From contig CAJMPT010000003.1 of NCBI GenBank assembly GCA_905215465.1, positions 1-64,000 of the forward strand: a stretch of 64,000 nt of DNA. The letters are read 5' to 3'. This document shows, piece by piece, positions 16,309 through 25,318 of the stretch. Positions within the stretch are counted from its first letter, which is position 1; each line of letters begins with the position of its first letter. A program made the position numbers and the translations under genes. Below the pieces are notes generated by a model. The model did no database searches. It was given only the letters and a program-made list of their open reading frames with translations, and was not told where the DNA came from. The stretch is from an uncultured bacterium. GTDB lineage: Bacteria > Actinomycetota > Coriobacteriia > Coriobacteriales > Atopobiaceae.

Positions 16309-19300
16309 ATGCGAAGCGCCGGCATTATCATGCCCATCAGCTCGCTTCCGTCGGCATACGGCATCGGCACCTTGGGCGCCCAAGCGCGTTCCTTCGTCGA
16401 CTTCCTTCACGATGCCGGCCAGACGGTTTGGCAGGTCTTGCCCGTGGGACCAACGGGATTCGGCGACTCGCCGTACCAGTCCTGCTCCTCGTACGCGGGA
16501 AACCCCTACTTCATCGACTTCGAAGACCTGACTTCGTGGGGCTACTTGACCCCGGACACCTATCGCGGAGTCAATTGGGGCGGCGATTCCGGCCGAGTCG
16601 ACTACGGGATGCTCTACCGCGAGCGTTTCGCGGTTCTCGCCTGCGCCGTGAGTCGCCTCGAGGCCAGCGAACCGGAGCGACTTGAGCGTTTTTGCGAGCA
16701 GCAGGCTTTCTGGCTCGATGACTATTCGCTCTACATGGCTTTGAAGAAGCACTTCGGCGGTCTGCCCTGGCACAAATGGCCCGACGAGTACCGTCTTCGC
16801 AATGCCGAAGCTCTCGAGCGCGCAAGGCGGGAGCTCGACGAGGACGTGCGGCTTTGGAAGGGAATTCAGTTCTTCTTCTTTGCCCAGTGGTCGCGGCTGC
16901 ACGAGTATGCCCGCGAGCGCGGGGTGCAGATCCTCGGTGACCTTCCGATCTACTGCGCCGAGGACTCCGCCGATGTATGGGCATCCCCAGAGCAGTTTCA
17001 GCTTGATGCCGACCTTAGGCCCCGAGAGGTGGCCGGGTGCCCTCCCGACGGATTCTCCGCCACGGGCCAGCTGTGGGGAAACCCGCTCTTTGACTGGACG
17101 AGCATGGAGGCGGACGGGTATTCTTGGTGCATTCGCCGCATCGACTTTCAGTTCGGGCTCTACGATATGCTACGCATCGACCATTTTCGCGGCTTCGACT
17201 CCTACTACGCGATTCCGGCGGACGCCTCCGACGCGCGCGGGGGGCGCTGGCGCAAAGGCCCCGGCATGAAGTTCTTCCGCGCCCTGACCAAAGCGATTGG
17301 GCCCCGCAATATCGTGGCCGAGGACCTCGGGTTCCTCACGCAGTCTGTCCACAAGCTCCTTGCCGACTCTGGCTACCCGGGAATGAAGGTTCTTCAGTTC
17401 GCCTTCGACTCGCGCGACGGCGGCGGGCGCGGCTACCAGCCGCACAACTACCCTCACAACTGTGTGGCGTACGTGGGAACGCACGACAACGACACGGCGC
17501 TCGGCTGGCTTGCCGCGGCAGACCCGGGCGATGTGCGCCTTGCCCGCGAGTACCTGAAGCTCAACGAGGACGAGGGGGAGGCCTGGGGCATGATGCGCGG
17601 CGTCTGGGCAAGCCCGGCAGACCTCGCCATCGTTCAGATGCAGGACCTCCTTTGTCTGGGCTCCGAGGCCCGCATGAACGTGCCCTCCACCTTGGGTGGG
17701 AACTGGTGCTGGCGTGCTGCGCGGGGTTCCTTCGACCATGCCCTGGCACAGAAGGTCCGCCGCCAAATGAGTTTGTACGAGCGCTTGCCGCAAATAACTG
17801 GAAACGTTTCCAAAATAAGTGATAATGGGATGGAATCAGAGGCACATTCGAAGGGAACGCCGGAATCGAGCGATCGAAAGGAAGCGCAACCGATGGCTCT
17901 GCAGAATCAGCTGGATGCCGAGCTGGATAAACTCGGCGTGAGCGGGCGAGAGCCCAGCCGCTGGGAGCTTCTCTTTGCGCTTACCTCTGCGGTCCGCGCG
18001 ATCGAGGGAGAGCTCGTCCCCGCGCCGGGCGACCGAAAGCTGTACTACTTATCCGCTGAGTTTCTCGTCGGTCGTCTGCTTCGCTCCAACCTCATAAACC
18101 TCGGGCTTCTTGACGAGGCCAAGCGCGTTCTTGGGTCCTATGGGACCACGCTCGAGGAGATCGAGGACATCGAGCCCGAGCCCTCTCTCGGAAACGGTGG
18201 ACTCGGGCGCCTGGCGGCGTGCTTCATGGATTCCATCGCCTCGCTGGGCCTTCGCGGCGACGGCGTGGGGCTCAACTATCACTACGGCCTGTTCCGCCAG
18301 GATCTCTCGAGCGGAAACCAGCGCGAGCTCCCTGACGTATGGATCGAGCCGGAGTCGTGGCTCGAGGACACCTCCATCGAGTTTACGGTGCCCTTTGGGG
18401 ATTTCGACCTCAAGGCGAAGCTTTACAACATCGATGTCCCGGGCTACCGAAATGGGGTGGCGAACAAGCTCCACCTCTTCGACGTCGAGAAGCCCGCGCC
18501 CGCGCCCGCCAGCGGTATTGACTTCGACAAGGGCGACATCAAGCATCAGATGACGTCGTTCCTCTATCCCGACGACTCCGACGACGCTGGCCGCCTGCTG
18601 CGCGTCTACCAGCAGTATTTCCTTGTGAGCGCGGGCGCTCAGCTCATCATGCGCGAGCTCGAGGCCGCAGGTCACAAGGCGAGCGAGCTCGACCGATACG
18701 TCGCGGTGCAGATCAACGACACCCACCCCTCGATGGTTATCCCCGAGCTCATCAGGCTGCTCGAGCAGCGCGGGATCAAGTTCGGCGACGCCGTCGGCAT
18801 CGTCGAGCGCACCTGCGCCTACACCAACCACACGATCCTCGCCGAGGCGCTCGAGAAGTGGCCGATGGGCTTCATCAGGCGCGTGGCGCCTCAGCTCGTC
18901 CCCATTATCCGCGCGCTCGACGAGATCGCTCGCTCCCGCGGCGCGGAGGATTCCCTTGCGGTCGTCGACGCCGACGACGTGGTGCACATGGCCCACATGG
19001 ATGTTCATTTCTCGTCGAAGGTCAACGGTGTGGCGGCCCTGCATACACAGATCCTCGAGGGGACCGAGATGCGCGGCTTCTACGAGATGTACCCCGGGAA
19101 GTTCACGAACAAGACGAACGGCGTGACCTTCCGTCGCTGGCTCATGGGCTGCAACCCCGCTCTATCCCGGCTCGCCACCCAGACGCTTGGAGAGGGCTGG
19201 AAGACCAACCCCGACGAGCTGAGGGGCCTTGAGAACCGCGCCGGCAGCGATGCCTTCATCCGTCGCATCATCGACATCAAGGACGGCAACAAGAAGGCCT

Positions 19301-20154
19301 TCAGCAAGTGGCTCGAGGACAAGAAGGGCGTGCGCGTGAACCCCGACTCGATCTTCGATGTCCAGATCAAGCGCCTGCACCAGTACAAGCGCCAGCAGAT
19401 GAACATGCTCTACGTGATCCACAAGTACCTCGATATTAAGGGCGGCAACAACCCCGTCCGCCCGCTCACGGCGATCTTCTCCGCGAAGGCGGCACCCGCC
19501 TACACGCTGGCAAAGGACACGATCCACACCATCTGCTGTCTCTCCAAGCTCATCGCCGAAGACCCCGAGGTTGCCCCGTGGCTGCAGGTCGTCATGATCG
19601 AGAACTACAACGTGACCGTCGCCGAGCACCTGATTCCCGCTGCCGACATCTCGGAGCAGATCAGCCTCGCGTCCAAGGAGGCGAGCGGCACGGGCAACAT
19701 GAAGCTCATGGCCAACGGCGCGCTTACCCTGGGCACGCGCGACGGTGCCAACGTGGAAATCGCCGAGCTCGTGGGCGAGCACAACATCTATCAATTTGGC
19801 GCGACGTCCGAGGAGGTCATCGACCTGTACAAGAGCGGGGGCTACGACCCCGAGCAGTACTGCGCGAAGCCTCGCGTCGCCCCGTTGGTCGAGTTCGTCG
19901 TGAGCCCGCAAATGCTCGCGATCGGCAACGAGGAGAGCCTACGCCGCGTGCGCGACGACTTCCACAGCAGCGACTACTTCATGGCGCTTCTTGACCTCGA
20001 GGACTACATCGACCGCAAGGAAGAGATGCTCGCGGATTACGAGGACCGGATGGAGTGGGGGCGCCGGTCGCTCGTCAACATCGCCCGCTCCGGGTTCTTC
20101 TCGAGCGACCGCACCATCGCGGAGTATAACCGCGACATCTGGCACCTCAAGTAG
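16309..20154 (+). CDS. malQ: 4-alpha-glucanotransferase fused in frame to glycogen/maltodextrin phosphorylase
   Basis: One uninterrupted 1281-codon frame. Residues 1 to about 503 are a complete MalQ-type GH77 disproportionating enzyme: LPVGPTGFGDSPYQS, MLRIDHFRGFDSYY with the nucleophile aspartate, VAEDLGFL with the acid/base glutamate, and THDND. A 25-residue hydrophilic linker follows (starting about ITGNVSK), then residues 529-1281 form a complete phosphorylase. No stop codon separates them. The linker DNA contains a LacI operator, a -10-like GATAAT and a ribosome site, so the phosphorylase can also be made alone. The fusion is probably a recent loss of the malQ stop codon; whether a full-length fusion accumulates is not known. 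Start ATG follows AAAGAGGCTCACC. Confidence 0.8.
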   Translation: MRSAGIIMPISSLPSAYGIGTLGAQARSFVDFLHDAGQTVWQVLPVGPTGFGDSPYQSCSSYAGNPYFIDFEDLTSWGYLTPDTYRGVNWGGDSGRVDYGMLYRERFAVLACAVSRLEASEPERLERFCEQQAFWLDDYSLYMALKKHFGGLPWHKWPDEYRLRNAEALERARRELDEDVRLWKGIQFFFFAQWSRLHEYARERGVQILGDLPIYCAEDSADVWASPEQFQLDADLRPREVAGCPPDGFSATGQLWGNPLFDWTSMEADGYSWCIRRIDFQFGLYDMLRIDHFRGFDSYYAIPADASDARGGRWRKGPGMKFFRALTKAIGPRNIVAEDLGFLTQSVHKLLADSGYPGMKVLQFAFDSRDGGGRGYQPHNYPHNCVAYVGTHDNDTALGWLAAADPGDVRLAREYLKLNEDEGEAWGMMRGVWASPADLAIVQMQDLLCLGSEARMNVPSTLGGNWCWRAARGSFDHALAQKVRRQMSLYERLPQITGNVSKISDNGMESEAHSKGTPESSDRKEAQPMALQNQLDAELDKLGVSGREPSRWELLFALTSAVRAIEGELVPAPGDRKLYYLSAEFLVGRLLRSNLINLGLLDEAKRVLGSYGTTLEEIEDIEPEPSLGNGGLGRLAACFMDSIASLGLRGDGVGLNYHYGLFRQDLSSGNQRELPDVWIEPESWLEDTSIEFTVPFGDFDLKAKLYNIDVPGYRNGVANKLHLFDVEKPAPAPASGIDFDKGDIKHQMTSFLYPDDSDDAGRLLRVYQQYFLVSAGAQLIMRELEAAGHKASELDRYVAVQINDTHPSMVIPELIRLLEQRGIKFGDAVGIVERTCAYTNHTILAEALEKWPMGFIRRVAPQLVPIIRALDEIARSRGAEDSLAVVDADDVVHMAHMDVHFSSKVNGVAALHTQILEGTEMRGFYEMYPGKFTNKTNGVTFRRWLMGCNPALSRLATQTLGEGWKTNPDELRGLENRAGSDAFIRRIIDIKDGNKKAFSKWLEDKKGVRVNPDSIFDVQIKRLHQYKRQQMNMLYVIHKYLDIKGGNNPVRPLTAIFSAKAAPAYTLAKDTIHTICCLSKLIAEDPEVAPWLQVVMIENYNVTVAEHLIPAADISEQISLASKEASGTGNMKLMANGALTLGTRDGANVEIAELVGEHNIYQFGATSEEVIDLYKSGGYDPEQYCAKPRVAPLVEFVVSPQMLAIGNEESLRRVRDDFHSSDYFMALLDLEDYIDRKEEMLADYEDRMEWGRRSLVNIARSGFFSSDRTIAEYNRDIWHLK
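17799..17826 (+). promoter_or_regulatory. LacI-type operator O3 and -10 element upstream of glgP, inside the coding frame
   Basis: TGGAAACGTTTCCA (17799-17812) is identical to O2. It is followed by GATAAT (17821-17826), with operator bases occupying the -35/spacer position. The element encodes the linker residues TGNVSK of the fused frame, so the regulatory site is translated. Confidence 0.65.
17893..20154 (+). CDS. glgP: Glycogen/maltodextrin phosphorylase from internal start
   Basis: An alternative product of the fused frame: ATG at 17893 (MALQNQLDAELDKLG) is preceded by AAAGGAAG at proper spacing and by its own LacI-controlled promoter. The 753-residue product is full length for GT35 phosphorylases, which release glucose-1-phosphate from alpha-1,4-glucans. 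Family motifs: RKLYYLSAEFLVGR at the N terminus, LGNGGLGRLAACF, and the pyridoxal-phosphate site EASGTGNMKLMANGAL with the lysine at residue 604. Together with MalQ it converts imported maltodextrins to glucose and glucose-1-phosphate. Confidence 0.8.
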   Translation: MALQNQLDAELDKLGVSGREPSRWELLFALTSAVRAIEGELVPAPGDRKLYYLSAEFLVGRLLRSNLINLGLLDEAKRVLGSYGTTLEEIEDIEPEPSLGNGGLGRLAACFMDSIASLGLRGDGVGLNYHYGLFRQDLSSGNQRELPDVWIEPESWLEDTSIEFTVPFGDFDLKAKLYNIDVPGYRNGVANKLHLFDVEKPAPAPASGIDFDKGDIKHQMTSFLYPDDSDDAGRLLRVYQQYFLVSAGAQLIMRELEAAGHKASELDRYVAVQINDTHPSMVIPELIRLLEQRGIKFGDAVGIVERTCAYTNHTILAEALEKWPMGFIRRVAPQLVPIIRALDEIARSRGAEDSLAVVDADDVVHMAHMDVHFSSKVNGVAALHTQILEGTEMRGFYEMYPGKFTNKTNGVTFRRWLMGCNPALSRLATQTLGEGWKTNPDELRGLENRAGSDAFIRRIIDIKDGNKKAFSKWLEDKKGVRVNPDSIFDVQIKRLHQYKRQQMNMLYVIHKYLDIKGGNNPVRPLTAIFSAKAAPAYTLAKDTIHTICCLSKLIAEDPEVAPWLQVVMIENYNVTVAEHLIPAADISEQISLASKEASGTGNMKLMANGALTLGTRDGANVEIAELVGEHNIYQFGATSEEVIDLYKSGGYDPEQYCAKPRVAPLVEFVVSPQMLAIGNEESLRRVRDDFHSSDYFMALLDLEDYIDRKEEMLADYEDRMEWGRRSLVNIARSGFFSSDRTIAEYNRDIWHLK

Positions 20155-20236
20155 TCCCGGGTCTGGCAAGAAACCCTTGCTCGCACCTATTGACCGAAGG
20201 AAATTGCCCCAGCAGGGGGAAGAGAAAGGATCCGTC

Positions 20237-21400
20237 ATGTCCAGCGTTTCTCTGCGTCACATCGAGAAGGTCTATCCAACGAGCGGGTCGCGCAAGAAGA
20301 AGGGCAACAAACATAACCTCAAGGTCACCGACGAGGGCGTCGTTGCCGTCGAGGACTTCAACCTCGAGATCGCCGACCGCGAGTTCATCGTGCTCGTCGG
20401 CCCCTCCGGCTGCGGCAAGTCCACCACGCTGCGCATGATCGCCGGCCTGGAGGACATCACCCGCGGCGAGCTCTACATCGACAACAAGCTCGTGAACGAC
20501 GTCGAGCCCAAGGACCGCGACATCGCCATGGTCTTCCAGAACTACGCCCTGTACCCGCACATGACCGTGCGCGGCAACATGGAGTTCCCGCTCAAGTTGC
20601 GCAAGATGCCCCAGGACGAGATCGACAAGCGCGTGGAGAACGCCGCGGCGATGCTGGACATCACCGAGTACCTGGACCGCAAGCCCAAGGCGCTCTCCGG
20701 CGGCCAGCGCCAGCGCGTGGCCATTGGCCGTGCCATCGTGCGCGAGCCGAAAGTGCTGCTCATGGACGAGCCCCTCTCGAACCTCGACGCGAAGCTCCGC
20801 AATCAGATGCGTGCCGAGATCATCAAGCTCCGCCAGCGCATCGACACCACGTTCGTCTACGTCACGCACGACCAGACCGAGGCAATGACGCTGGGCGATC
20901 GGATCGTCATCATGAAAGACGGTGTGGTTCAGCAGGTTGGGACGCCGCAGGAGGTCTTCGACCACCCACGCAACCTCTTTGTCGCGGGCTTCATCGGCGT
21001 GCCTCAGATGAACTACTACGATGCCGACCTCGAGGTCACCTCGGACGGATCGTACGTGGTCGACGTCGACGGCACCAAGTTCGTGCCGAGCGAGGCGAAG
21101 CAGCAGGCGCTGCGCGCGGCGAAGGTCGCCCCACAGCCCATCATCCTCGGCGTGCGTCCCGAGAACATCTCGCTTGCCACCACCGGAAGCGTGATCGGCG
21201 GCAAGGTTGAGGTCACCGAGATGATGGGCGCCGACGTCCACGTCCACGTGAGCACCCCCGGCGGCGAGACCATCGTCATCGAGCGCAGCGCCTTGCACGA
21301 CGCCAACGCCCTGAGCATCGGCGACGCCGTTTCCTTCACCTTCGACGGCGCCGCCATGCACCTCTTCTCGAAGGAGAGCGAGCTCAACCTCGAACCGTAG
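20237..21400 (+). CDS. Sugar ABC transporter ATP-binding protein (MsmK/UgpC-like)
   Basis: A 387-residue ATPase with Walker A GPSGCGKST, signature LSGGQRQRVAIGRA, Walker B VLLMDEP, a switch histidine in YVTHDQTEAMT, and a C-terminal OB-fold/TOBE domain (LGVRPENISLAT). This type energises MalFGK-like importers and is often shared among several sugar systems. A lysine-rich insert (SRKKKGNKHNLK) near residue 17 is unusual compared with the canonical N terminus. Start ATG at 20237 follows GAAAGGATCC. It ends the alpha-glucan locus and is followed by a strong terminator. Confidence 0.92.
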   Translation: MSSVSLRHIEKVYPTSGSRKKKGNKHNLKVTDEGVVAVEDFNLEIADREFIVLVGPSGCGKSTTLRMIAGLEDITRGELYIDNKLVNDVEPKDRDIAMVFQNYALYPHMTVRGNMEFPLKLRKMPQDEIDKRVENAAAMLDITEYLDRKPKALSGGQRQRVAIGRAIVREPKVLLMDEPLSNLDAKLRNQMRAEIIKLRQRIDTTFVYVTHDQTEAMTLGDRIVIMKDGVVQQVGTPQEVFDHPRNLFVAGFIGVPQMNYYDADLEVTSDGSYVVDVDGTKFVPSEAKQQALRAAKVAPQPIILGVRPENISLATTGSVIGGKVEVTEMMGADVHVHVSTPGGETIVIERSALHDANALSIGDAVSFTFDGAAMHLFSKESELNLEP

Positions 21401-21443
21401 GTCGTCTCGGGAACGGCCTGGTCTCCATAGGCGTTATCGCTGA

Positions 21444-21480
21444 CGCCCCAGCAGCCCGCTCAGGCTGCTGGGGCGTTTTT
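21444..21480 (+). terminator. Intrinsic terminator after the alpha-glucan locus
   Basis: CGCCCCAGCAGCC (21444-21456) pairs perfectly with GGCTGCTGGGGCG (21463-21475) over 13 bp with a six-base loop, then TTTTT. Confidence 0.9.
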
Positions 21481-21546
21481 GTGGCGCGGGGGCAGGGGCT
21501 GCGAGCGCTGTCCTTTTAACGGGGTTGCCAACACGGAGGGAGCCAT

Positions 21547-22341
21547 GTGATAAAGGCTGCATTCTTTGATATCGACGGCACGCTGCTCAGCCCAGAAACG
21601 GACAGGGTGATACCGCAGGGCACCAAGGACGCGCTCGTTGAGCTGAGGCGCCGCGGCGTGAAATGCATCATTTGCACCGGCGGGCCTAGGGCTCAGCTCC
21701 TATGGTGCATCCGAGACGGTTTTTCCGGCTTCGAGGGCGGCTTCGACTCCTATATCACCATGACAGGCTCGCTGTGCTACGACGCGGATGGTGTCTATGC
21801 GGACACCCCCATCGACCATGAGGTCTCTTCTCGCTTCATCGAACTTGCCAGCCGAGGGGGCTTCGACATCCTGGTGCTTAACCGCGAGGGCTCGTTTGCC
21901 AGCGGCCATGGCCGCGGAATGCTCGACCTCGAGGAGATGGTGGCATTCAAATACCCCGATGCCGACATCCGCGAACTTGCAAAGAAGCCCATCTACCAGT
22001 TCTGCGCCTTTGTCCCGCCCGAGCAAGACGACGATCTTCGCCGCGCCATGCCGGACTGCATCATAACTCGCTGGTGCGACATATTCTGCGACATCGTGCC
22101 CTCGAACAGCAGCAAGCCTGTCGGCATCAAGGCGGCCCTCACGCACTACGGCATCTCGCGCGACGAAACCATCGCCTTCGGCGACGGCGGCAACGACGTT
22201 ACCATGCTCCAGTACGTTCGCATCGGCGTGGACATGGGCAACGGCAACCTCGAGACCAAGCGCGCAGCCGACTTCGTAACCGACGGCGTGCAAAACGACG
22301 GCATACCCAAGGCGCTGCGCCGTCTCGGCCTCATCGACTGA
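21547..22341 (+). CDS. Cof-type HAD family phosphatase (paralogue 1)
   Basis: A 264-residue HAD phosphatase: motif I FDIDGTLL, motif II CTGG, cap domain, motif IV GDGGNDVTML. It is roughly 80% identical by eye to the gene at 31538, so the two are recent paralogues. Motif II reads CTGGPRAQL here but CTGRPKVQL in the other copy, which has the usual Arg. Start is GTG at 21547 (GTGATAAAG); the ATG two bases earlier is out of frame and runs directly into TGA. Substrate unknown, probably a sugar phosphate. Confidence 0.85.
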   Translation: MIKAAFFDIDGTLLSPETDRVIPQGTKDALVELRRRGVKCIICTGGPRAQLLWCIRDGFSGFEGGFDSYITMTGSLCYDADGVYADTPIDHEVSSRFIELASRGGFDILVLNREGSFASGHGRGMLDLEEMVAFKYPDADIRELAKKPIYQFCAFVPPEQDDDLRRAMPDCIITRWCDIFCDIVPSNSSKPVGIKAALTHYGISRDETIAFGDGGNDVTMLQYVRIGVDMGNGNLETKRAADFVTDGVQNDGIPKALRRLGLID

Positions 22342-22373
22342 TCTGCGGCTTTAGGTGGCGTCTTTGTTTCTAT

Positions 22374-22431
22374 CGCGAGGCGAGGGGCCCGGCAAGAAGA
22401 ACTCGCTTCTTGCCGGGCCCCTCGCCTCGCG
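22374..22431. terminator. Bidirectional terminator, 26-bp perfect stem
   Basis: CGCGAGGCGAGGGGCCCGGC.. (22374-22399) pairs without mismatch with 22406-22431 around the loop AACTCG. It lies between the convergent HAD phosphatase and mgtA genes. Confidence 0.8.
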
Positions 22432-22448
22432 GGGTGGACCTCATTTGT

Positions 22449-25223
22449 TTACAGGAGCTCGCCGTGCTTGCGGATGTAGCGGCTCCGGGCAACCAACACA
22501 CAGGTTGCGTATCCCAAAATCACAAGTGCCAGAAGCGCGAAGAACATAGGTGGCAGCGCGTAGAAGTCGAGCGCGGCGCCGATGGGCGAGAAGGGCAGGG
22601 CGCACGCGACGGCGATTCCGACGGCACCCAGCGCGCACAGCGGCAGCGCCGCACGGCTGCCTGCGAACGGGACCTTCTCGGTGCGGATGAGGTGCACGAC
22701 GAGGGTCTGCGTCCACATGCTCTCGATGAACCACCCGGCCTGGAAGGTGCCGATGAACAGTGCCTGGCCTGCCGCGTTCAGGGTACCCCAGGCGCCGCCC
22801 GCGACAGCGGGGCACACCCAGAAGAACAGCGCCGCAAAGGTGAGGATGTCAAAGACGGAGCTCAGGGGGCCGAAGGCGGCCATGAAGCGGCGCACCGATC
22901 CGGTGTCCCAGCGGCGCGGGCGGGCGATGGCCTCTTCGTCGACGTTGTCCCACGGCACAGCGGTGCACGTGAGGTCGTAGATGAGGTTGAGCAGGAGCAG
23001 CTGGACCGCGGTCATGGGAAGGAACGGCAGGAACAGCGCCGCCACCAGGACCGAGAAGATGTTGCCGAAGTTGGAGCTCACGGTCATCTTCACGTACTTG
23101 ATCATGTTCGCGTAGGTGCGGCGGCCGCACTCGATGCCGTGCTCGAGCACCATGAGGTCCTTCTCGAGCAGGATGATGTCGGCCGCCTCGCGCGCCACGT
23201 CGACGGCGGAGTCGACGGAGATTCCGCAGTCGCTCTCGCGCATGGCTGCGGCGTCGTTCACTCCGTCGCCCATGTACGCCACGGCGTGCCCGAGGTTGCG
23301 CAGGGCGCGCACGACGCGGGCCTTCTGGGCGGGGGAGAGCTTGGCGAAGATGCTCGCCTCCTGGACGGCTACGGAGAGCTGCTCGTCGTCCATCTCCTCA
23401 ACCTCGGTGCCCGTGAGCACGCGGTCTGCGGGGATGTCGATGGCGCGGCAGACGTGCGCGGCGACGCGCGCCGAGTCGCCGGTCAGGACCTTCGTGGCCA
23501 CGCCGTGCGCCGTGAGCGCGCGGACGGCCGCCGCGGAGCTCTGCTTGGGCGGGTCGAGGAAGGCGAGATAGCCGATGAGGACCATATCGCGCTCGTCGTC
23601 GACGGTGAGCACGCCGGTGCCGGCCGGCTCGTCCTTGCGGGCGACGCCGAGCACGCGCATGCCGTCGTCGGCCAGGTCGGCGCCGCGGGCGATGACCTTT
23701 TCGGTCAGCTCGTCGGAAAGCGGGAGTACCTTGCCGTTGACCTCGACCTTCGTGCACACGGCGAGGACCTCCTCGAGGGCGCCCTTGGTCACCATGCGCG
23801 TGTTGCCCTTGTTGTCGCCCACGACAACCGAAAGGCGCCTGCGCTCGAAGTCGAAGGGCAGCTCGTCGATGCCGTGGTAGCGCTCGGCGAGCTCCTCGGC
23901 GGTGACGGCGGTGCCGTTGGTCGTGGCCCCGACCTCGTCGGTTCCCTCGGCGAGCGCGCGCTCGACGATCGCCGCGTCGACGAGGTTCTTGACGCCGGTC
24001 GAGAAATAGCTGTTGAGGAAGGCGTAGCGCAGGACGCGGGGGTCCTCGTTGCCGTTGACATCCAGGTGGCGCTCGAGGACGATGCGGTCCTCGGTGAGGG
24101 TGCCGGTCTTGTCGGTGCACAGGACGTCGACCGCGCCGAGGTCCTGGATGGCGTCGAGGCGCTTGACGATCACGCGGTCGTGGCTGAGGTCGACCGCGCC
24201 CTTGCCGAGGCACGTGGTCACGAGCATGGGCAGCATCTCGGGCGTGAGGCCGACCGCGACGGACAGCGAGAAGAGCAGGGCCGCGACCCAGTCCCCCTTG
24301 GTGACGCCGGAGATGACGAAGACGAACGGTAGCATGACGAGCATCAGGCGCATGAGCAGGCGGCTCGTGGACTTGATGCCGGTGTCGAAGGAGGTCTCGC
24401 GCTTGCGGCCGACGAGCGTGCCGGTTGCCTCGCCGAACATCGTGCGGGCGCCGGTGGCCACGACGATGCCGCGGGCATTGCCCGAGATTACGGTGGAGCC
24501 CATGAAGGCGAGGTCCTCGAGGTCGGTGAGCGCGCGGCCGGTGACGGCGCCGTCTTCGGCGAGCTCCGCGTGCTTCTCGATGGGCTCGGACTCGCCGGTG
24601 AGCGAGGCCTGGCTCACAAAGAGGTCGCGCGCGGCAAAGATGCGCAGGTCGGCGGGGACGATGTCGCCGGAGGAGAGGTGGATGACGTCGCCGACGACGA
24701 TCTCGTCGATCGGGGTCTCGTTGCCGCCGTCGCCGTCGCGCTCGACCTCGGCGGTTGACTCGACCATCTCGGCCAGGGCCTCGGCCGCGACGGTGCTCTT
24801 CTCGTCCTGGACAAAGCGCAGGACGCCGGATACGAGCACCATCGCGCCGATGATCAGCGGCGTTGAGAGATCGCGCTCGGTGCCGGTGGCAAAGACCCAG
24901 TCCGTGAGGACCGAGATAGCGGCGATGAAAATGAGGATGTAGGTGAAGGGGTCGGCGAATGCCGCCAGGAAGCGCAGGGGCAGGGGCTTCTTGGCCGCTT
25001 GGGCGACGGCGTTGGAGCCGTAGAACTCGCGGGCGCTCTCGACCTGGTCGGAGGCGAGACCCTCCTCGCGGCCGCCGAGCTCTACGAAAAGCTCGTCGCG
25101 TGCGACGGTGGCAACATGGCGCAGCCATTCCTGCTGGCCTGCGGCACGGGTGGTCTTCTTGGTGGGCCTGGAGGTCTTGACGTTGCCTGCACACATGCGG
25201 GCGATGAGGTCACGCAGCTTCAT
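22449..25223 (-). CDS. mgtA: P-type Mg2+ transport ATPase (MgtA/MgtB-like)
   Basis: A 924-residue P3B-type ATPase predicted to import Mg2+ across the cytoplasmic membrane. Visible features: actuator-domain TGESEPIEK, the phosphorylation site LCTDKTGTLTEDR, nucleotide-binding KGALEEVL, hinge GDGVNDAAAMRESD, and about ten membrane spans, including the M4 segment VGLTPEMLPMLVT typical of MgtA. The C-terminal six-span bundle is present (GQALFIGTFQAGWFIESMWTQTLVVHLIRT, the MgtA signature). Start ATG at 25223 follows GAGGT; an upstream in-frame ATG (25250) lies inside a leader hairpin region. A leader ORF and two hairpins precede it. Confidence 0.93.
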   Translation of the reverse strand: MKLRDLIARMCAGNVKTSRPTKKTTRAAGQQEWLRHVATVARDELFVELGGREEGLASDQVESAREFYGSNAVAQAAKKPLPLRFLAAFADPFTYILIFIAAISVLTDWVFATGTERDLSTPLIIGAMVLVSGVLRFVQDEKSTVAAEALAEMVESTAEVERDGDGGNETPIDEIVVGDVIHLSSGDIVPADLRIFAARDLFVSQASLTGESEPIEKHAELAEDGAVTGRALTDLEDLAFMGSTVISGNARGIVVATGARTMFGEATGTLVGRKRETSFDTGIKSTSRLLMRLMLVMLPFVFVISGVTKGDWVAALLFSLSVAVGLTPEMLPMLVTTCLGKGAVDLSHDRVIVKRLDAIQDLGAVDVLCTDKTGTLTEDRIVLERHLDVNGNEDPRVLRYAFLNSYFSTGVKNLVDAAIVERALAEGTDEVGATTNGTAVTAEELAERYHGIDELPFDFERRRLSVVVGDNKGNTRMVTKGALEEVLAVCTKVEVNGKVLPLSDELTEKVIARGADLADDGMRVLGVARKDEPAGTGVLTVDDERDMVLIGYLAFLDPPKQSSAAAVRALTAHGVATKVLTGDSARVAAHVCRAIDIPADRVLTGTEVEEMDDEQLSVAVQEASIFAKLSPAQKARVVRALRNLGHAVAYMGDGVNDAAAMRESDCGISVDSAVDVAREAADIILLEKDLMVLEHGIECGRRTYANMIKYVKMTVSSNFGNIFSVLVAALFLPFLPMTAVQLLLLNLIYDLTCTAVPWDNVDEEAIARPRRWDTGSVRRFMAAFGPLSSVFDILTFAALFFWVCPAVAGGAWGTLNAAGQALFIGTFQAGWFIESMWTQTLVVHLIRTEKVPFAGSRAALPLCALGAVGIAVACALPFSPIGAALDFYALPPMFFALLALVILGYATCVLVARSRYIRKHGELL

Positions 25224-25252
25224 GGCGTACCTCGCAATCCCGGGATGCATGT

Positions 25253-25281
25253 AAAGACTCCGGCTACATGCCGGAGGTCTT
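25253..25281 (-). promoter_or_regulatory. Hairpin in mgtA leader, possible attenuator
   Basis: On the minus strand AAGAC(C)TCCGGC pairs with GCCGGAGTCTT around ATGTA, and is followed by TTACATG. It ends 30 bases before the mgtA start. The T-tract is short, so terminator activity is uncertain. A second, stronger hairpin lies just upstream. Confidence 0.4.
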
Positions 25282-25310
25282 GGAGGCGCGGTATGTGCGC
25301 ACGCGCCTCC
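25282..25310 (-). promoter_or_regulatory. Upstream hairpin in mgtA leader
   Basis: GGAGGCGCG and CGCGCCTCC form a perfect 9-bp stem with an 11-base loop, located directly after the leader ORF stop. Together with the hairpin at 25253-25281 it could form alternative leader structures. Confidence 0.4.
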
Positions 25311-25318
25311 CGTGCGGG

